Shown here: piece by piece, positions 42,634 through 52,034 of the stretch
Layout of the letters: each line of letters opens with the position of its first letter
Numbering within the stretch: the stretch's first letter is position 1
From: Ferrimonas sp048263965
GTDB lineage: Bacteria > Pseudomonadota > Gammaproteobacteria > Enterobacterales > Shewanellaceae
Reading direction: 5' to 3'
Assembly (NCBI RefSeq): GCF_048263965.1
Contig: NZ_JBLXDO010000009.1
Span: forward strand, 89,838-153,837
Length of the DNA stretch: 64,000 bases
Made by a program: the position numbers and the translations under genes
Notes under the pieces: generated by a model
What the model was told of the DNA's origin: nothing
Database searches by the model: none
The model's input: the letters and a program-made list of their open reading frames with translations, nothing else

Positions 42634-44517
42634 TCAAACTTCTGCCTGGTTTTGAACCGAAGACTGGACCAGCTCACCTATATTTTCCCGCTCACTCTTG
42701 CAGGCTGATCCAGACTCGGCATAGAGGCTCCTTATGGCCCAGAATTGATCCATACAAGCCTTAAAGGCCTCAAGGATACGGGGATCGAACTGACCAGTAC
42801 TCTGGGCTAATATTATCCGCTCTGTTTTTTCGCGACTGAACGCCAGCTTATACACCCTCTCGCTCACAAGGGCATCGTAAACATCCGCCAATGCCATCAG
42901 GCGCGCAGCGACAGGGATCTCTTCACCACAGAGCCCATCCGGATAACCACGGCCATCCCAGCGTTCATGGTGATATCGGGCAATATCGCGTGCGTAATGA
43001 AGAAATGTTCTTTCACCCTCGTTCCTTAGCGATGACTCCATCGCGTTTATCGCTTCGTCGATAGCATCGCCCCCCAGGATGGTATGGGTTTTCATCACCG
43101 CGAATTCGTCTTTGGTAAGACGCCCCGGCTTCATCAGAATTGAATCTGGAATTCCGACCTTGCCGATATCGTGGAGCGGAGCCGACTTATAGATCATCTC
43201 GATCACTTCATCGGTGAGCACGCCAACAAAATCGGGATGAGTCTGCAAGTTTTCAGCCAATACCCTGACATATTGCTGCGTACGCCGAATATGCTGCCCA
43301 GTTTCGTTATCACGAGTCTCGGCCAGGGAAGCCAGGCTCATAATGGTGGCATCTTTGGTGGCCTGCAACTCCTTGGTACGCTCACCGACCAGGTTTTCCA
43401 GAGAAAGGTTGAGATTCAGTAACCCTCTCTCCGCATCTGCCCGTCCTGCGGACGCACGAGACCAATACCACAACACGATTAATGCGATGGGGTAACCGAA
43501 CAGCAACGGATAGGAATAACTTAACTTCCTGGAATAGAAATCCCAGTTAAAGGCGGGTACGTCATAGGTAACAACTATTATCAAGGGGCTGATGCTGTTT
43601 TGCTGATCTTGGGAGACCGACAGTTGGGTTCCTCCGGGGCGTAGGGTTTCAAAGAAGTGACGATGGGCATCGATCTCTACCGAACCCCTCTCTTCAGCTT
43701 GAATCAATGGCCAGGCACTGGGATAAACATCGCCAAAAGTCTCATTTTTGCCGAACATGAACCCCCACTCCCTGCTTCTGTCGGGATGGGACAGCCAGAA
43801 TCCCGAGCCATTCACCAGAACACTTTCCCCTTTCAGGTATTTCATACTTTCTCGAAAGCGTTGTAACAGCATTTCACCAAGGTAATTAATGACGATGACC
43901 CCAATTGGCTGCCCTCTGTCATCATAAACTGCACTGGCAAAGCGAATCATCGGCTTATAGGGTTTTTCGATCTCACCCTCTTCCATATTCAGATCAAACG
44001 GGGAGATATAGATCGTGTTTTCGGGAAGCAACATTGCCTGCTTGAAGTAGTACCTATGCGCCTTATTTTGAAGTTGGTTCCTTTCAACGACCTTAGAGTT
44101 ACCGCCAAGATAATTCACCCTGATCAGTTCATCTCCATCAACTGAAAGTATGCGTATCTGATCGTATATCCCATGAGTTTTAATCATATTCAGGAACGCC
44201 TGCTCTATCGCATTCCGCTCACCGAGGGCACTGGTTCCCATCAGTAATCTATGGATAAACTGACTGTTGGCAATAAAACGCAGGTCACCAGAAACCGTTT
44301 CAAAGTCATGAGTAGTATGATCACTCGCCACTTGAATTGCCGAGAGCGTTCGCGCTTCTATCTCCGTCTGCTCAACCCGCACCCCCAAAGCAAAGGCATA
44401 AAAATACGCGCCAAAGAAAACCAGCGACAGTGGAATGGACAACAACAGGAAACGTCTTAAAGACGATACCTGAGTTTGTTCTTTCGGTAATACCGAGGCA
44501 GGAACCGCACTGCTCAT
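42634..44517 (-). CDS. Membrane-bound c-di-GMP phosphodiesterase: Cache-type sensor and HD-GYP domain
   Basis: 627 residues. Membrane helix near 22-45, then a periplasmic Cache-type sensor (about 50-330; IRVNYLGGNSKVVERNQLQNK, IYISPFDLNMEEG), a second helix near 338-356, a short coiled coil, and an HD-GYP domain (about 395-600). The HD-GYP motifs are intact: HIRRTQQYVRVLA, PLHDIGKVGIPDSIL, KTHTILGGD, HHERWDGRGYPDGL. It should hydrolyse c-di-GMP in response to a periplasmic ligand and thus oppose the biofilm state. It stands alone. Confidence 0.9.
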   Translation of the reverse strand: MSSAVPASVLPKEQTQVSSLRRFLLLSIPLSLVFFGAYFYAFALGVRVEQTEIEARTLSAIQVASDHTTHDFETVSGDLRFIANSQFIHRLLMGTSALGERNAIEQAFLNMIKTHGIYDQIRILSVDGDELIRVNYLGGNSKVVERNQLQNKAHRYYFKQAMLLPENTIYISPFDLNMEEGEIEKPYKPMIRFASAVYDDRGQPIGVIVINYLGEMLLQRFRESMKYLKGESVLVNGSGFWLSHPDRSREWGFMFGKNETFGDVYPSAWPLIQAEERGSVEIDAHRHFFETLRPGGTQLSVSQDQQNSISPLIIVVTYDVPAFNWDFYSRKLSYSYPLLFGYPIALIVLWYWSRASAGRADAERGLLNLNLSLENLVGERTKELQATKDATIMSLASLAETRDNETGQHIRRTQQYVRVLAENLQTHPDFVGVLTDEVIEMIYKSAPLHDIGKVGIPDSILMKPGRLTKDEFAVMKTHTILGGDAIDEAINAMESSLRNEGERTFLHYARDIARYHHERWDGRGYPDGLCGEEIPVAARLMALADVYDALVSERVYKLAFSREKTERIILAQSTGQFDPRILEAFKACMDQFWAIRSLYAESGSACKSERENIGELVQSSVQNQAEV

Positions 44518-44798
44518 AACAAATCCTTTTGAAACGTCTTACAGCGGCCTTACTAAATTAACCATATCACTAACATGGCTTCATTCAAGGTCAATGGGGG
44601 TATTGCATGACCTAATCTTTCGACCCCATCTCGAATCAGCTATAGGACAGGCCTCTTCAGACAATCGCCAATTTAAGCCATTAAATCATCGCATTAGCTA
44701 TAAACCTGTCCCTCACAGGTTCATTTGGTGTTGAAACAATTAATGAACCGGCGTATATTTATGACCCATTACACTTTGTGAGCCAACCTTGAGAGACC

Positions 44799-45425
44799 AT
44801 GTCCGTCTATCTCTACACGCGCTTCTCGCCCAAGAACCGGGCCTACCGGGAGCACCTGGACGCATTGACCGCTGCCCACCCCGATGCCAAGCACATCGAA
44901 GACAGGGTAAAGGGCTTTGTGCCCCCCTTTGAACGGCCGGAGTTCAGCAAACTGTTCAAGGCGCTCAACAGCGGCGACACCCTGGCCATCTGGTGGCTAA
45001 CCGCCTTTGGCCGAGACTTTAACCAGGTGCTTACCACGGTCAACCAGATACTGGAGAAAGGCGTCACCCTGGAACTGCACTGCCAGCCCCTGCGCTTCGA
45101 GCCCGGCAGTCAGCAAACCCAGACGCTGCTGGCCCTGTTGACCGGCTACGACCAGGTTCAGACCCAGCACAGGCTGTTTGCCGCCGAACAGGCCCGCACC
45201 GCCATTAAGGATGAGCCGGAGTTGTGGCAGAAGAAGTTTCGCGGCCGCCCTGCCGACAAGGCGAAACACCAGCAGATCGCGGCCCTGCTGCTGGAGGGGC
45301 ACACCCTGCAGAGCGTGGCGCAGCAATGCGATGTCAGCCTGTCGACCGTCAAACGGGTGAAAGCCAAGTTGAATACCCTCGATGATGACGGCGGCCTGAG
45401 ACGGCGTGGTAAATCTCCCCAATAA
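44799..45425 (+). CDS. Resolvase-family protein with altered catalytic residues and a C-terminal helix-turn-helix
   Basis: 208 residues. The N-terminal 140 match the serine recombinase fold: YTRFS (Ser10 in the place of the nucleophile), ERPEF with Arg46, GDTLAIWWLTAFGRDF. In active resolvases the last motif reads LDRLGR; here it is LTAFGR, so the conserved Asp and one catalytic Arg are Thr68 and Ala69. The C-terminal 50 residues are a resolvase-type helix-turn-helix (GRPADKAKHQQIAALL, SVAQQCDVSLSTVKRVKAKL). There are no inverted repeats, transposase or res-like site next to it. The efflux gene begins 14 bp downstream, so the two are probably one operon. It may have become a DNA-binding regulator. 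Confidence 0.8.
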   Translation: MSVYLYTRFSPKNRAYREHLDALTAAHPDAKHIEDRVKGFVPPFERPEFSKLFKALNSGDTLAIWWLTAFGRDFNQVLTTVNQILEKGVTLELHCQPLRFEPGSQQTQTLLALLTGYDQVQTQHRLFAAEQARTAIKDEPELWQKKFRGRPADKAKHQQIAALLLEGHTLQSVAQQCDVSLSTVKRVKAKLNTLDDDGGLRRRGKSPQ

Positions 45426-45439
45426 AACGGAGACCGATA

Positions 45440-46645
45440 TTGAGACAACCCTTTAAGTTCAGAACCATTCTCCTGGCCTGCCTGATCATCAGTGTTGGCC
45501 AACTCAGCATGGGCCTGGTATTCCCCTCCCTGCCCTGGATAGCCAAAGACTTCGACGTATCCCTGGATCAGGCCCAACTGCTGGTCAGCTTTTACCTGCT
45601 AGGCTTTGGCCCTTCACAGTTTCTCTATGGCCCCATCTCCGACGCCCTTGGCCGCAAGACGGTGCTGCTCACCGGGTTGCTGATTGCCATTGTTGGCCTG
45701 CTGATCATCGTACTGCTGGGCCACTCCTTCGACGCCATGCTGGCGGGACGTCTGCTTCAGGGCCTGGGCACCGGCTGCTGCGCGGTGCTGGCCCGAGCCA
45801 CCGTCACCGATCGCTTCGATGCCGAGCAGCTGCCTGTGGCCCTCTCCTACATCGCCATGGTGGCCTCCATCACCCCACTGATTGCGCCGGTGTTGGGTGG
45901 CTTCATCAACGTTCACTTTGGCTGGAGCATGGTGTTCGTCTCGTTGCTTGGCTATGTGTCCCTTGCCTGGGCGGTTGTCGCCCTGAGATTCACCGAAACC
46001 GTAGAGCAGCGGTCGGCGATCCCCTCCGCCAAAACCATGGTCAAGCAATACCGTGAACTGCTGGGTTCACGCTACTTCATGAGCTTTGCCAGCATCGGCT
46101 GGCTGAACTTCAGCATGATGATCACCACGGTATCCATCATGCCCTTCATCATGCAAAACCAGATTGGCATGCACTCGGATGAGTACGCCATGTGGGCGCT
46201 GATCCCGGCCCTGGGCATGCTGGCAGGCACCAGCCTGTGCAACCGCCTTCGCCCGGTCATCGGCACTCGCAGAATGCTGATGTGGGGACCGGCCATCCAT
46301 CTGGCCTCGGCCATCTGGCTGTTCTTCTGCCCGGTGGAACCGCTGTACCTGATGCTGGGGCAATTTCTGATGATCCTGGGTAACGGCATCTCCTTCCCCT
46401 GCGCCCAGGCGATGGTGATGCAGCCCTATCGCCACCAGGCCGGCACCGCCGCGGCGCTCTCCGGTGGCGGACAGATGGTGGTCGCCTCCATCGTCAGCCT
46501 GGCGCTGGTGCAGTTGGGCCTCAGCCAGGCCTGGCACCTGTCCCTGGTGATGGTGGTGTTTGCCGCCATCACGCTGACCAACATCAGGCGCGGTTTCACC
46601 AGCCCCAAGCCCCAGTTAACCCCTGTGGCGGAAACCGGCAAATAG
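45440..46645 (+). CDS. MFS multidrug efflux transporter, EmrD/Bcr-like
   Basis: 401 residues with 12 membrane helices. It starts at TTG 45440, 7 nt after ACGGAG; no in-frame ATG lies near. Drug:proton antiporter motifs: FGPSQFLYGPISDALGRKTVLL (motif A in loop 2-3), GRLLQGLGTGCCAVLARA (motif B-like), ITPLIAPVLGGFI (motif C). The helix-1 sequence (QLSMGLVFPSLPWIAKDF) and tail resemble EmrD. It should export hydrophobic drugs or detergents with proton exchange. It sits 14 bp after the resolvase-like gene. Confidence 0.88.
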   Translation: MRQPFKFRTILLACLIISVGQLSMGLVFPSLPWIAKDFDVSLDQAQLLVSFYLLGFGPSQFLYGPISDALGRKTVLLTGLLIAIVGLLIIVLLGHSFDAMLAGRLLQGLGTGCCAVLARATVTDRFDAEQLPVALSYIAMVASITPLIAPVLGGFINVHFGWSMVFVSLLGYVSLAWAVVALRFTETVEQRSAIPSAKTMVKQYRELLGSRYFMSFASIGWLNFSMMITTVSIMPFIMQNQIGMHSDEYAMWALIPALGMLAGTSLCNRLRPVIGTRRMLMWGPAIHLASAIWLFFCPVEPLYLMLGQFLMILGNGISFPCAQAMVMQPYRHQAGTAAALSGGGQMVVASIVSLALVQLGLSQAWHLSLVMVVFAAITLTNIRRGFTSPKPQLTPVAETGK

Positions 46646-46664
46646 TCACCCACCCCCGGGAAAC

Positions 46665-46704
46665 GACTCTGCATCGAACTCAAAGTTGGTGCAGAGTCCC
46701 CTTT
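46665..46704 (+). terminator. Hairpin after the MFS gene, probable terminator
   Basis: GACTCTGCA (46665-46673) pairs perfectly with TGCAGAGTC (46690-46698) around a 16-nt loop that itself contains AACT/AGTT. CCCTTTT follows. It lies 20 nt after the MFS stop. Confidence 0.55.
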
Positions 46705-46780
46705 TCACAGCAAGGCCGATGCGTAAAACCCTGGGTGTGGCATAATGCCGCCCTTCGAACAATCTGTGCTGTACCCCACC

Positions 46781-47422
46781 ATGACTTTTCAAGCCGCCAT
46801 ATTTGATATGGATGGCCTGCTTCTGGATACCGAGCGCCTGTGTATGCGCATCTTTAAGGAAGCCTGTGCCGTCCAAAACCTGCCCTTTTTTGAAGATGTG
46901 TATCTGTCCATTATTGGGCGCAACTCCGTAGGCATCGAACGCATCTTTCGCAAAGCCTATGGCGACGATCTGGACCGACTGGATGCGGAATGGCGAGTGC
47001 GTTACCACGGCGTGGTCAGAAACGAACCCATCCCCATCAAGGATGGTGTGGTGGAGTTGCTGAGCTGGCTGAAATCCAAGGGCATCCCCACGGCCGTGGC
47101 CACCTCAACGGTGAACGACGTGGCCAAACGCAAACTGGAGTTGGCTGGTCTGGACAAGTACTTCGATGCGCTGGCCACCGGCTGTGAAGTGAAAAACGGC
47201 AAGCCTGATCCGGAGATCTTCCTGCTCGCCGCCAACCGCCTGGACGTCAACCCGGCCACCTGCCTGGCCTTCGAGGACTCCAACAACGGCGTACGCTCTG
47301 CGGTTGCGGCGAATATGATCACCTACCAGATCCCCGATCTGGTGCAGCCCGATGACGAAGTGCGTGCGCTGGGCCATAAGGTGATGCCATCCATGGTGCA
47401 GGTACTGGAAGAGCTGCGCTAA
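46781..47422 (+). CDS. HAD-superfamily phosphatase/phosphoglucomutase-like (YniC type)
   Basis: 213 residues from the ATG at 46781 (no clear ribosome site; 46745 is an alternative). HAD motifs: FDMDGLLLDTE (nucleophile Asp, general acid Asp), ATSTVND (motif II), KNGKPDPEIFLLAA (motif III Lys), FEDSNNGVRSA (motif IV). An alpha-helical cap lies between motifs I and II, so it acts on small phosphorylated sugars or similar metabolites. Close to the E. coli YniC/beta-phosphoglucomutase group; the exact substrate is unknown. Monocistronic. Confidence 0.87.
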   Translation: MTFQAAIFDMDGLLLDTERLCMRIFKEACAVQNLPFFEDVYLSIIGRNSVGIERIFRKAYGDDLDRLDAEWRVRYHGVVRNEPIPIKDGVVELLSWLKSKGIPTAVATSTVNDVAKRKLELAGLDKYFDALATGCEVKNGKPDPEIFLLAANRLDVNPATCLAFEDSNNGVRSAVAANMITYQIPDLVQPDDEVRALGHKVMPSMVQVLEELR

Positions 47423-47504
47423 GGCGAATTGAGCTGAAAGTACTATGGGTAGGCGGACTTAGGGCCTACTCATTTTCATTGCGGCCCTGCACACCTGGCC
47501 GGTG

Positions 47505-48032
47505 TCAGTCGAAGGTGCCCCTTACCGGGTAGTTCTTATCGCGGATGAAGTCGATGCCGCTTAACAGCACATCAATCTCAGGCCGGGCGAAGGGGCCATT
47601 GGAGATGTCCAATATCTGCACCTCGTTGCGGTCGTTGATAACGAACACACCAGGCTCTGAATAGAAGTGATTGGTCTCGCCAGTAGAGAGAGGCCGGGAG
47701 ATGTACAGACCCAGCTCCCGCATCATGTCGACGGTTAGGCCGTAGGTCACCGGGTAGTTTACTTTCAGCTGCATGAAGTGTTCCAGCGCCTGCGTTTCGT
47801 TGTCCGCAGAGGCGGCAACAATGTCCACGCCCAGCTTGGCGAAATCTGGCTTAGCCTCGCCAATCTTCTTCAGATAGCGGGTGCACATCGGGCAGTGGCC
47901 ACCGCGATACACCACCACCATTTTCCAGTTGGTCTTCTTTTCCGGAACACCGAGATTGATTCTACCGCCACCCAGTTTTGGCAGCTCGATAGAGGGAAAC
48001 TGAGACCCGCCTTTGACCTTCTTTGACATCAT
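47505..48032 (-). CDS. AhpC/TSA-type redoxin
   Basis: 175 residues from the ATG at 48032 (adjacent ATG 48029 also possible; GGTG just upstream). Thioredoxin-like fold with the motif YRGGHCPMC, where a CxxC replaces the single peroxidatic Cys of classic peroxiredoxins, as in a group of AhpC/TSA-family proteins. PLSTGETNHFYSEPGVFVI is the later conserved strand region. It is likely a thiol-dependent peroxidase or reductase in the cytoplasm. It is divergent from a MocR regulator across 313 bp. Confidence 0.8.
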   Translation of the reverse strand: MMSKKVKGGSQFPSIELPKLGGGRINLGVPEKKTNWKMVVVYRGGHCPMCTRYLKKIGEAKPDFAKLGVDIVAASADNETQALEHFMQLKVNYPVTYGLTVDMMRELGLYISRPLSTGETNHFYSEPGVFVINDRNEVQILDISNGPFARPEIDVLLSGIDFIRDKNYPVRGTFD

Positions 48033-48345
48033 CACCTTGTCTGCCCCCTGACCCATCAAACATGAAATCAGATCGGTTTCATCACTACGCGACCACCCGC
48101 AACCTCAGCCATACCGCCGCCCAGGCACCGATGCGGGTGATGTGCAAGCTTTCCACCTCCAACCCTGATGACCATGCACCCAATGCAACAATCACATCAG
48201 GCCTGGAGAGAAAACAGTTCGGATTGTAGGGGCATAACAAAAACCATAATAGATACAAAAGTGGCACATTTATGCATAACAGATGACCCTGAAACTGATA
48301 TGATTTCGGCTACCGACCTAGAGCGAAGAAGAGACACAGACCTCC

Positions 48346-49755
48346 GTGAAAAAGTACGAGGAGCTCATCGAGCAGATCCGCAAACAGATCCAAAATGAGG
48401 TCTGGCAAACCGGAGAGAAGCTCCCTTCCCTGAGGAAACAGGCCGAGCTGTCAGGGGTAAGCCTGATGACGGTGGTGCACGCCTATCAGGTGCTGGAGAG
48501 TCAGGGATGGATAGTGTCCCGAGCGAGATCTGGCTATGTGGTGGCCCCCAAAATTGAGAACAGCGATTCAGCGCCCTCGAATGAACCGGTTCAGAAGACT
48601 GAGTCTGTCGATATCAACGACTTTGTTTTTGAGGTGCTGCAAGCCAGTCGCAGCCCCAACATCACCGATTTTGGCAAGGTGTACCCGGACCCGACCCTCT
48701 ACCCGAGACAACACGTCAACAAATCGCTGATCAGTACCGCTCGTACCCTGTCGACCTCCAGCGCAATGGATAACCTGCCACCGGGCAACCTGGAACTCAG
48801 GCAGCACATCGCCAAGCGTTATGCCGCGCAAGGGTTGGCAGTGCACCCAGATGAGATTGTGATTACCACCGGCGCCCTTGAGGCGCTGAACCTGAGCCTG
48901 CAATCGGTAACCCAGCCGGGCGACTGGGTGGTGATCGAGTCGCCCACCTTCTACGGCGCGCTTCAGTCGCTGCAAAGACTGAACCTAAGGGCACTATCCA
49001 TTAGAACCCACCCAACGGACGGCATCGATCTGGAGTCTCTGGAGGACGCCCTGCAGACCCATAAGGTGAAAGCCTGCTGGTTAATGACCAATCACCAGAA
49101 TCCCCTGGGGTTCACCCTGTCGGTGGAGAAGAAGAAGCGCTTGATGGAGCTGCTGGCCAAGTATGACGTCTACCTGATTGAAGACGATGTCTACAGTGAG
49201 CTCTACTTTGGCAGCGATAAGCCGCTGCCGGCAAAAGCCTTCGACGGTCACGGCAAGGCGCTGCACTGCTCCTCCTTTTCCAAGTCCCTGGTTGCCGGGT
49301 TTCGTATCGGCTGGGTCGCCGCGGGGAAAATGGCCGTCCCCATTCAGAAGCTGCAGATGATGAGCACCCTCTCCACCAGTGCGCCAATCCAGATGACCCT
49401 AGCGTCCTATCTTTCGACGCACAACTACGAACGGCACCTGCGTCAGCTGCGCAGAACCCTGGAACAGCGCAAGTTCGCCACCTGGCAGGCACTGCGCAAT
49501 CACCTGCCCGCCGAGGTGAATATCAACTGCACCGAAGGCGGCTACTTCTTATGGCTGGAGCTGCCCAGAGGCTTTGACGCCACCGAACTCTACCGGCGGG
49601 CACTGCAAGAACACATCTGCATTACCCCGGGCAAGATGTTTTCCGCCGGCGATTTTCATAATCACTGTTTTCGTCTAAACGTGTCTTTCGAGCTGACTGC
49701 CTCCAGGTTAAACGCCATTAAAACCCTGGGCGAACTCATCCGAAGCATGCTGTAG
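48346..49755 (+). CDS. MocR/PdxR-type GntR regulator fused to an aminotransferase-like domain
   Basis: 469 residues, starting at GTG 48346. N-terminal GntR winged helix (YEELIEQIRKQIQNEVWQTGEKLPSLRKQAELSGVS) at about 1-75, a linker, then a class I aminotransferase-like domain (about 110-469) with the PLP Lys in SSFSKSLVAGFRIGWVA and EDDVYSELYFG for ring contact. MocR proteins sense PLP, PLP adducts or amines and often control the divergent gene. Here that neighbour is the redoxin gene, so that is one candidate target; no transporter or pdxST gene is near. Converges on nrfA over a shared terminator. Confidence 0.9.
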   Translation: MKKYEELIEQIRKQIQNEVWQTGEKLPSLRKQAELSGVSLMTVVHAYQVLESQGWIVSRARSGYVVAPKIENSDSAPSNEPVQKTESVDINDFVFEVLQASRSPNITDFGKVYPDPTLYPRQHVNKSLISTARTLSTSSAMDNLPPGNLELRQHIAKRYAAQGLAVHPDEIVITTGALEALNLSLQSVTQPGDWVVIESPTFYGALQSLQRLNLRALSIRTHPTDGIDLESLEDALQTHKVKACWLMTNHQNPLGFTLSVEKKKRLMELLAKYDVYLIEDDVYSELYFGSDKPLPAKAFDGHGKALHCSSFSKSLVAGFRIGWVAAGKMAVPIQKLQMMSTLSTSAPIQMTLASYLSTHNYERHLRQLRRTLEQRKFATWQALRNHLPAEVNINCTEGGYFLWLELPRGFDATELYRRALQEHICITPGKMFSAGDFHNHCFRLNVSFELTASRLNAIKTLGELIRSML

Positions 49756-49766
49756 ACACTGGCCTA

Positions 49767-49803
49767 AACAAAAAAAGGACGGCCCGATTGGGTCGTCCTT
49801 TTG
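49767..49803. terminator. Bidirectional terminator between the MocR gene and nrfA
   Basis: AAAAAAAGGACGGCCC-GATT-GGGTCGTCCTTTT, a 9-bp stem with one G-T/mismatch pair and A/T tracts on both sides. Confidence 0.88.
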
Positions 49804-49848
49804 CTTATTGCCCTTTAAAGGGCATCACTCACGTTTCAGAGGGAAAAA

Positions 49849-51213
49849 TTAAAACTGAACCTTGATGGGCCACTCTTTCTGTACGCGCTCTTCCAGGAAC
49901 GTCTTCTTCTGCGCATCCAGCTTGGCTTTGTCCAGACCTACCAGCACCTGAGCTTTTGCCTTGGTTGAGTAGTCAGGGAAGCTCACTTTGGCTACGCCGT
50001 GCTTGGACAGAACGGTCTTGAGTTTGGCACGAGCCTCTTTACCAATCTTCTTGGCTTTGGCCAGCTCTTCCAGGGCAAGCTCTGGGTTATGAGCGTGGAT
50101 GCCGTGAGAGGCAATGGCGTAATCCCAGTACCACTGAGCGTGACGGATAAGCTTCAGCGCGCCCTTCATTTCCGCTTCGGTTGCGCCGGCTTTCCAGGCC
50201 TCACCCGCTTCGAAGTGCGCCTTCACGATGACATCTTCAGCAGCCAGCTGAGCCTTGTGAACCGCTTTCTTGTTCATGGCGATGGTGTCAACCAGCTCGG
50301 CCTTGGTGTCGTGGCAGTTGGAGCAGGTCTGGTCGAAGTTATCGATGGCGTTGCCAACGTTGTGCTTGGTGAACTCTTTACCGGACGCACTCTCAACCTT
50401 AGGCATGTGGCAATCGATACAGGTCACGTCCATCTCGGCGTGTACCGTTGGCTGCCAGGTTTCCCACTCAGGGTGCTGAGCTTTCAGCATGGGGGCCTTG
50501 GAGATCTTGTGGGTCCAGTCCTTAAAGTTCAGGGCGTCGTAGTAGGCCAGCATGGCATCGGGGTTCTGACCGCCATCCCAAGGGAACTTCACCTTCTTAT
50601 GATCGGTACCATCGAAGTAGTATTCCACGTGGCACTGGGCACAGGTCATGGCAGCCTGAATGTTCGGCTCTTGTTCTTCAAACTTCTGACCGGCGGCAGC
50701 GAAACCACGCATGGCGAAAGGACGGGCCGGAGTGGGCTTGCCGGTTTCGGCATCGTGACAGTCGGCACAACCTACGTTGTTGCCAATCTCGTGACCGGTG
50801 GCGCCCCACTTCTTGTCGGAGAAGTTGCCTTCACCAACCTTGTCGTACATACGACCCAGATCTGGCGTCTTACAACCCCAGCAAGAGGCAGGCATTGGGC
50901 CTTCGGAATCGGTCATTGGACCGCCGGTACGCAGGCTGCGAGTCAAGTCGGCAACCGCGAACTGGTGACCACGAGGCTTGTTGTAGTCTTTGGCAAAACC
51001 ATAACCGCCATACAGGATCACGATCATGGGATCGTGTTCCAGAATGTCGCCCTGCTCAGTGGACTCAATGGTGGAAGCCCAAGAGGCGTACTGCTCGGGA
51101 TACTTATCTTTCCAGGTGATGTTGTTGGCATCTTCAGGGGCGTTCTTAGCCAATGCAGAACCGCTAATCACGGCAATGGCAACGGCTACAGCGAGTTTGT
51201 TTAGGTGTTTCAT
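49849..51213 (-). CDS. nrfA: Cytochrome c552 nitrite reductase (ammonia-forming)
   Basis: 454 residues with a signal peptide cut after ALA. Five haem-binding motifs: the special CWGCK (lysine-ligated active haem), then CADCH, CAQCH, CIDCH and CSNCH. This is the complete NrfA pentahaem plan. It reduces nitrite to ammonia with six electrons in the periplasm. No nrfBCD or nrfH partner is present, as in Shewanella-type hosts where a CymA-like quinol dehydrogenase feeds NrfA. GAGAGGATGAT precedes the ATG. A NarP-like 7-2-7 box lies 68-83 bp upstream. Confidence 0.97.
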   Translation of the reverse strand: MKHLNKLAVAVAIAVISGSALAKNAPEDANNITWKDKYPEQYASWASTIESTEQGDILEHDPMIVILYGGYGFAKDYNKPRGHQFAVADLTRSLRTGGPMTDSEGPMPASCWGCKTPDLGRMYDKVGEGNFSDKKWGATGHEIGNNVGCADCHDAETGKPTPARPFAMRGFAAAGQKFEEQEPNIQAAMTCAQCHVEYYFDGTDHKKVKFPWDGGQNPDAMLAYYDALNFKDWTHKISKAPMLKAQHPEWETWQPTVHAEMDVTCIDCHMPKVESASGKEFTKHNVGNAIDNFDQTCSNCHDTKAELVDTIAMNKKAVHKAQLAAEDVIVKAHFEAGEAWKAGATEAEMKGALKLIRHAQWYWDYAIASHGIHAHNPELALEELAKAKKIGKEARAKLKTVLSKHGVAKVSFPDYSTKAKAQVLVGLDKAKLDAQKKTFLEERVQKEWPIKVQF

Positions 51214-51280
51214 ATCATCCTCTCCGAGGTTTTTCTTATCTCTCGGGAGAAATCATAGGGAGGTGCGAAAACCGCAGGCA

Positions 51281-51296
51281 TACCCCTTTGGGGGTA
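51281..51296. promoter_or_regulatory. NarL/NarP-like 7-2-7 box upstream of nrfA
   Basis: TACCCCT-TT-GGGGGTA. The left heptamer fits TACYYMT exactly; the right one (read as TACCCCC) differs at one position. The 2-bp spacing is the NarP-preferred 7-2-7 form. It lies 68-83 bp before the nrfA ATG. No NarP gene is in the window. Confidence 0.55.
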
Positions 51297-52034
51297 TTGG
51301 GTGGGAAACCGATTTAGGATCACCTTATAGGCCACTTTTTGCCGAAATCAGTTTGAGTTTTTGAAAATGTTTACCGTCTCAAGTCCAAAACTTAGACAAG
51401 GGAAAGCCAACGATGTTGAGAGCAAAACCTCCTACGCATTTGGGTACAGCCCCGCCCCTTCTCAAAAGAGGACGGAACCATACTTCCACGCAATCAATAC
51501 GTTAGGCGCACACGTCCCATATGAACAATGAGGCGTCTTAGCGCCTATCAGAGGTTAACAAGAAAGATACCTGGCATTAGAGTCCGACAGATCGGTTTGG
51601 AAGACAACAGCGATTCGCGTCGTGTCAGTTGCGGCATACATTGCCACATAGCCTGTGGGCGTGGGCAACAGTCACCGAAAGGCTGCAATCGCCCAGTTGA
51701 ATCCACACCACAAAGGAGTCATTCACAAAGCCGCCGTCTAAGCGGCATGAAACAAAGTATTGATACAGTTTATGTATACTTAATTATTGCCCCGAGAAGA
51801 ATCCATCAGCCTCTCTAGATCTGAAACTCGTTGCTCTAGTGATTGAATACGATCAGCATCATCATTTTATGATAAAAGGTCTTTGATTAACTGTCTGGGT
51901 TCCATCCAGTACTCAAGGATGAACATAAGGACAACCATAAAAAAACAGTTGAACCACTGCTCCGAAAAATCTAGAACATGATAAAACTTAAAACAGCGCA
52001 GAAAGAAAGACTTAAAAATTGACAGGTTCAACAC
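51297..52034. other. AT-rich intergenic region between nrfA and the DUF4382 gene
   Basis: About 740 bp, visibly richer in A and T than the rest of the window. It contains an interrupted small ORF (51780-52061, minus). The 96-codon plus-strand frame at 51528-51818 has no recognisable sequence and I do not support it. An isolated GTTAGGC (51501-51507) recalls an attC core but lacks the rest of such a site. Possibly the remains of an inserted element. Confidence 0.5.

Noticed and set aside
51501..51507. GTTAGGC as an integron attC core
   Set aside because: No matching RYYYAAC partner, no attC-like fold and no cassette array or integrase around it.
51640..51715. Region with GGCAA...CGAAAGG resembling a c-di-GMP-I riboswitch
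   Set aside because: The conserved GACGCAAAGCC segment and the tetraloop-receptor stems are absent, and no gene follows at a suitable distance.
51528..51818. 96-codon plus-strand frame in the AT-rich gap
   Set aside because: Composition looks random (many Arg, Ser, Gln), with no ribosome site or recognisable motif.
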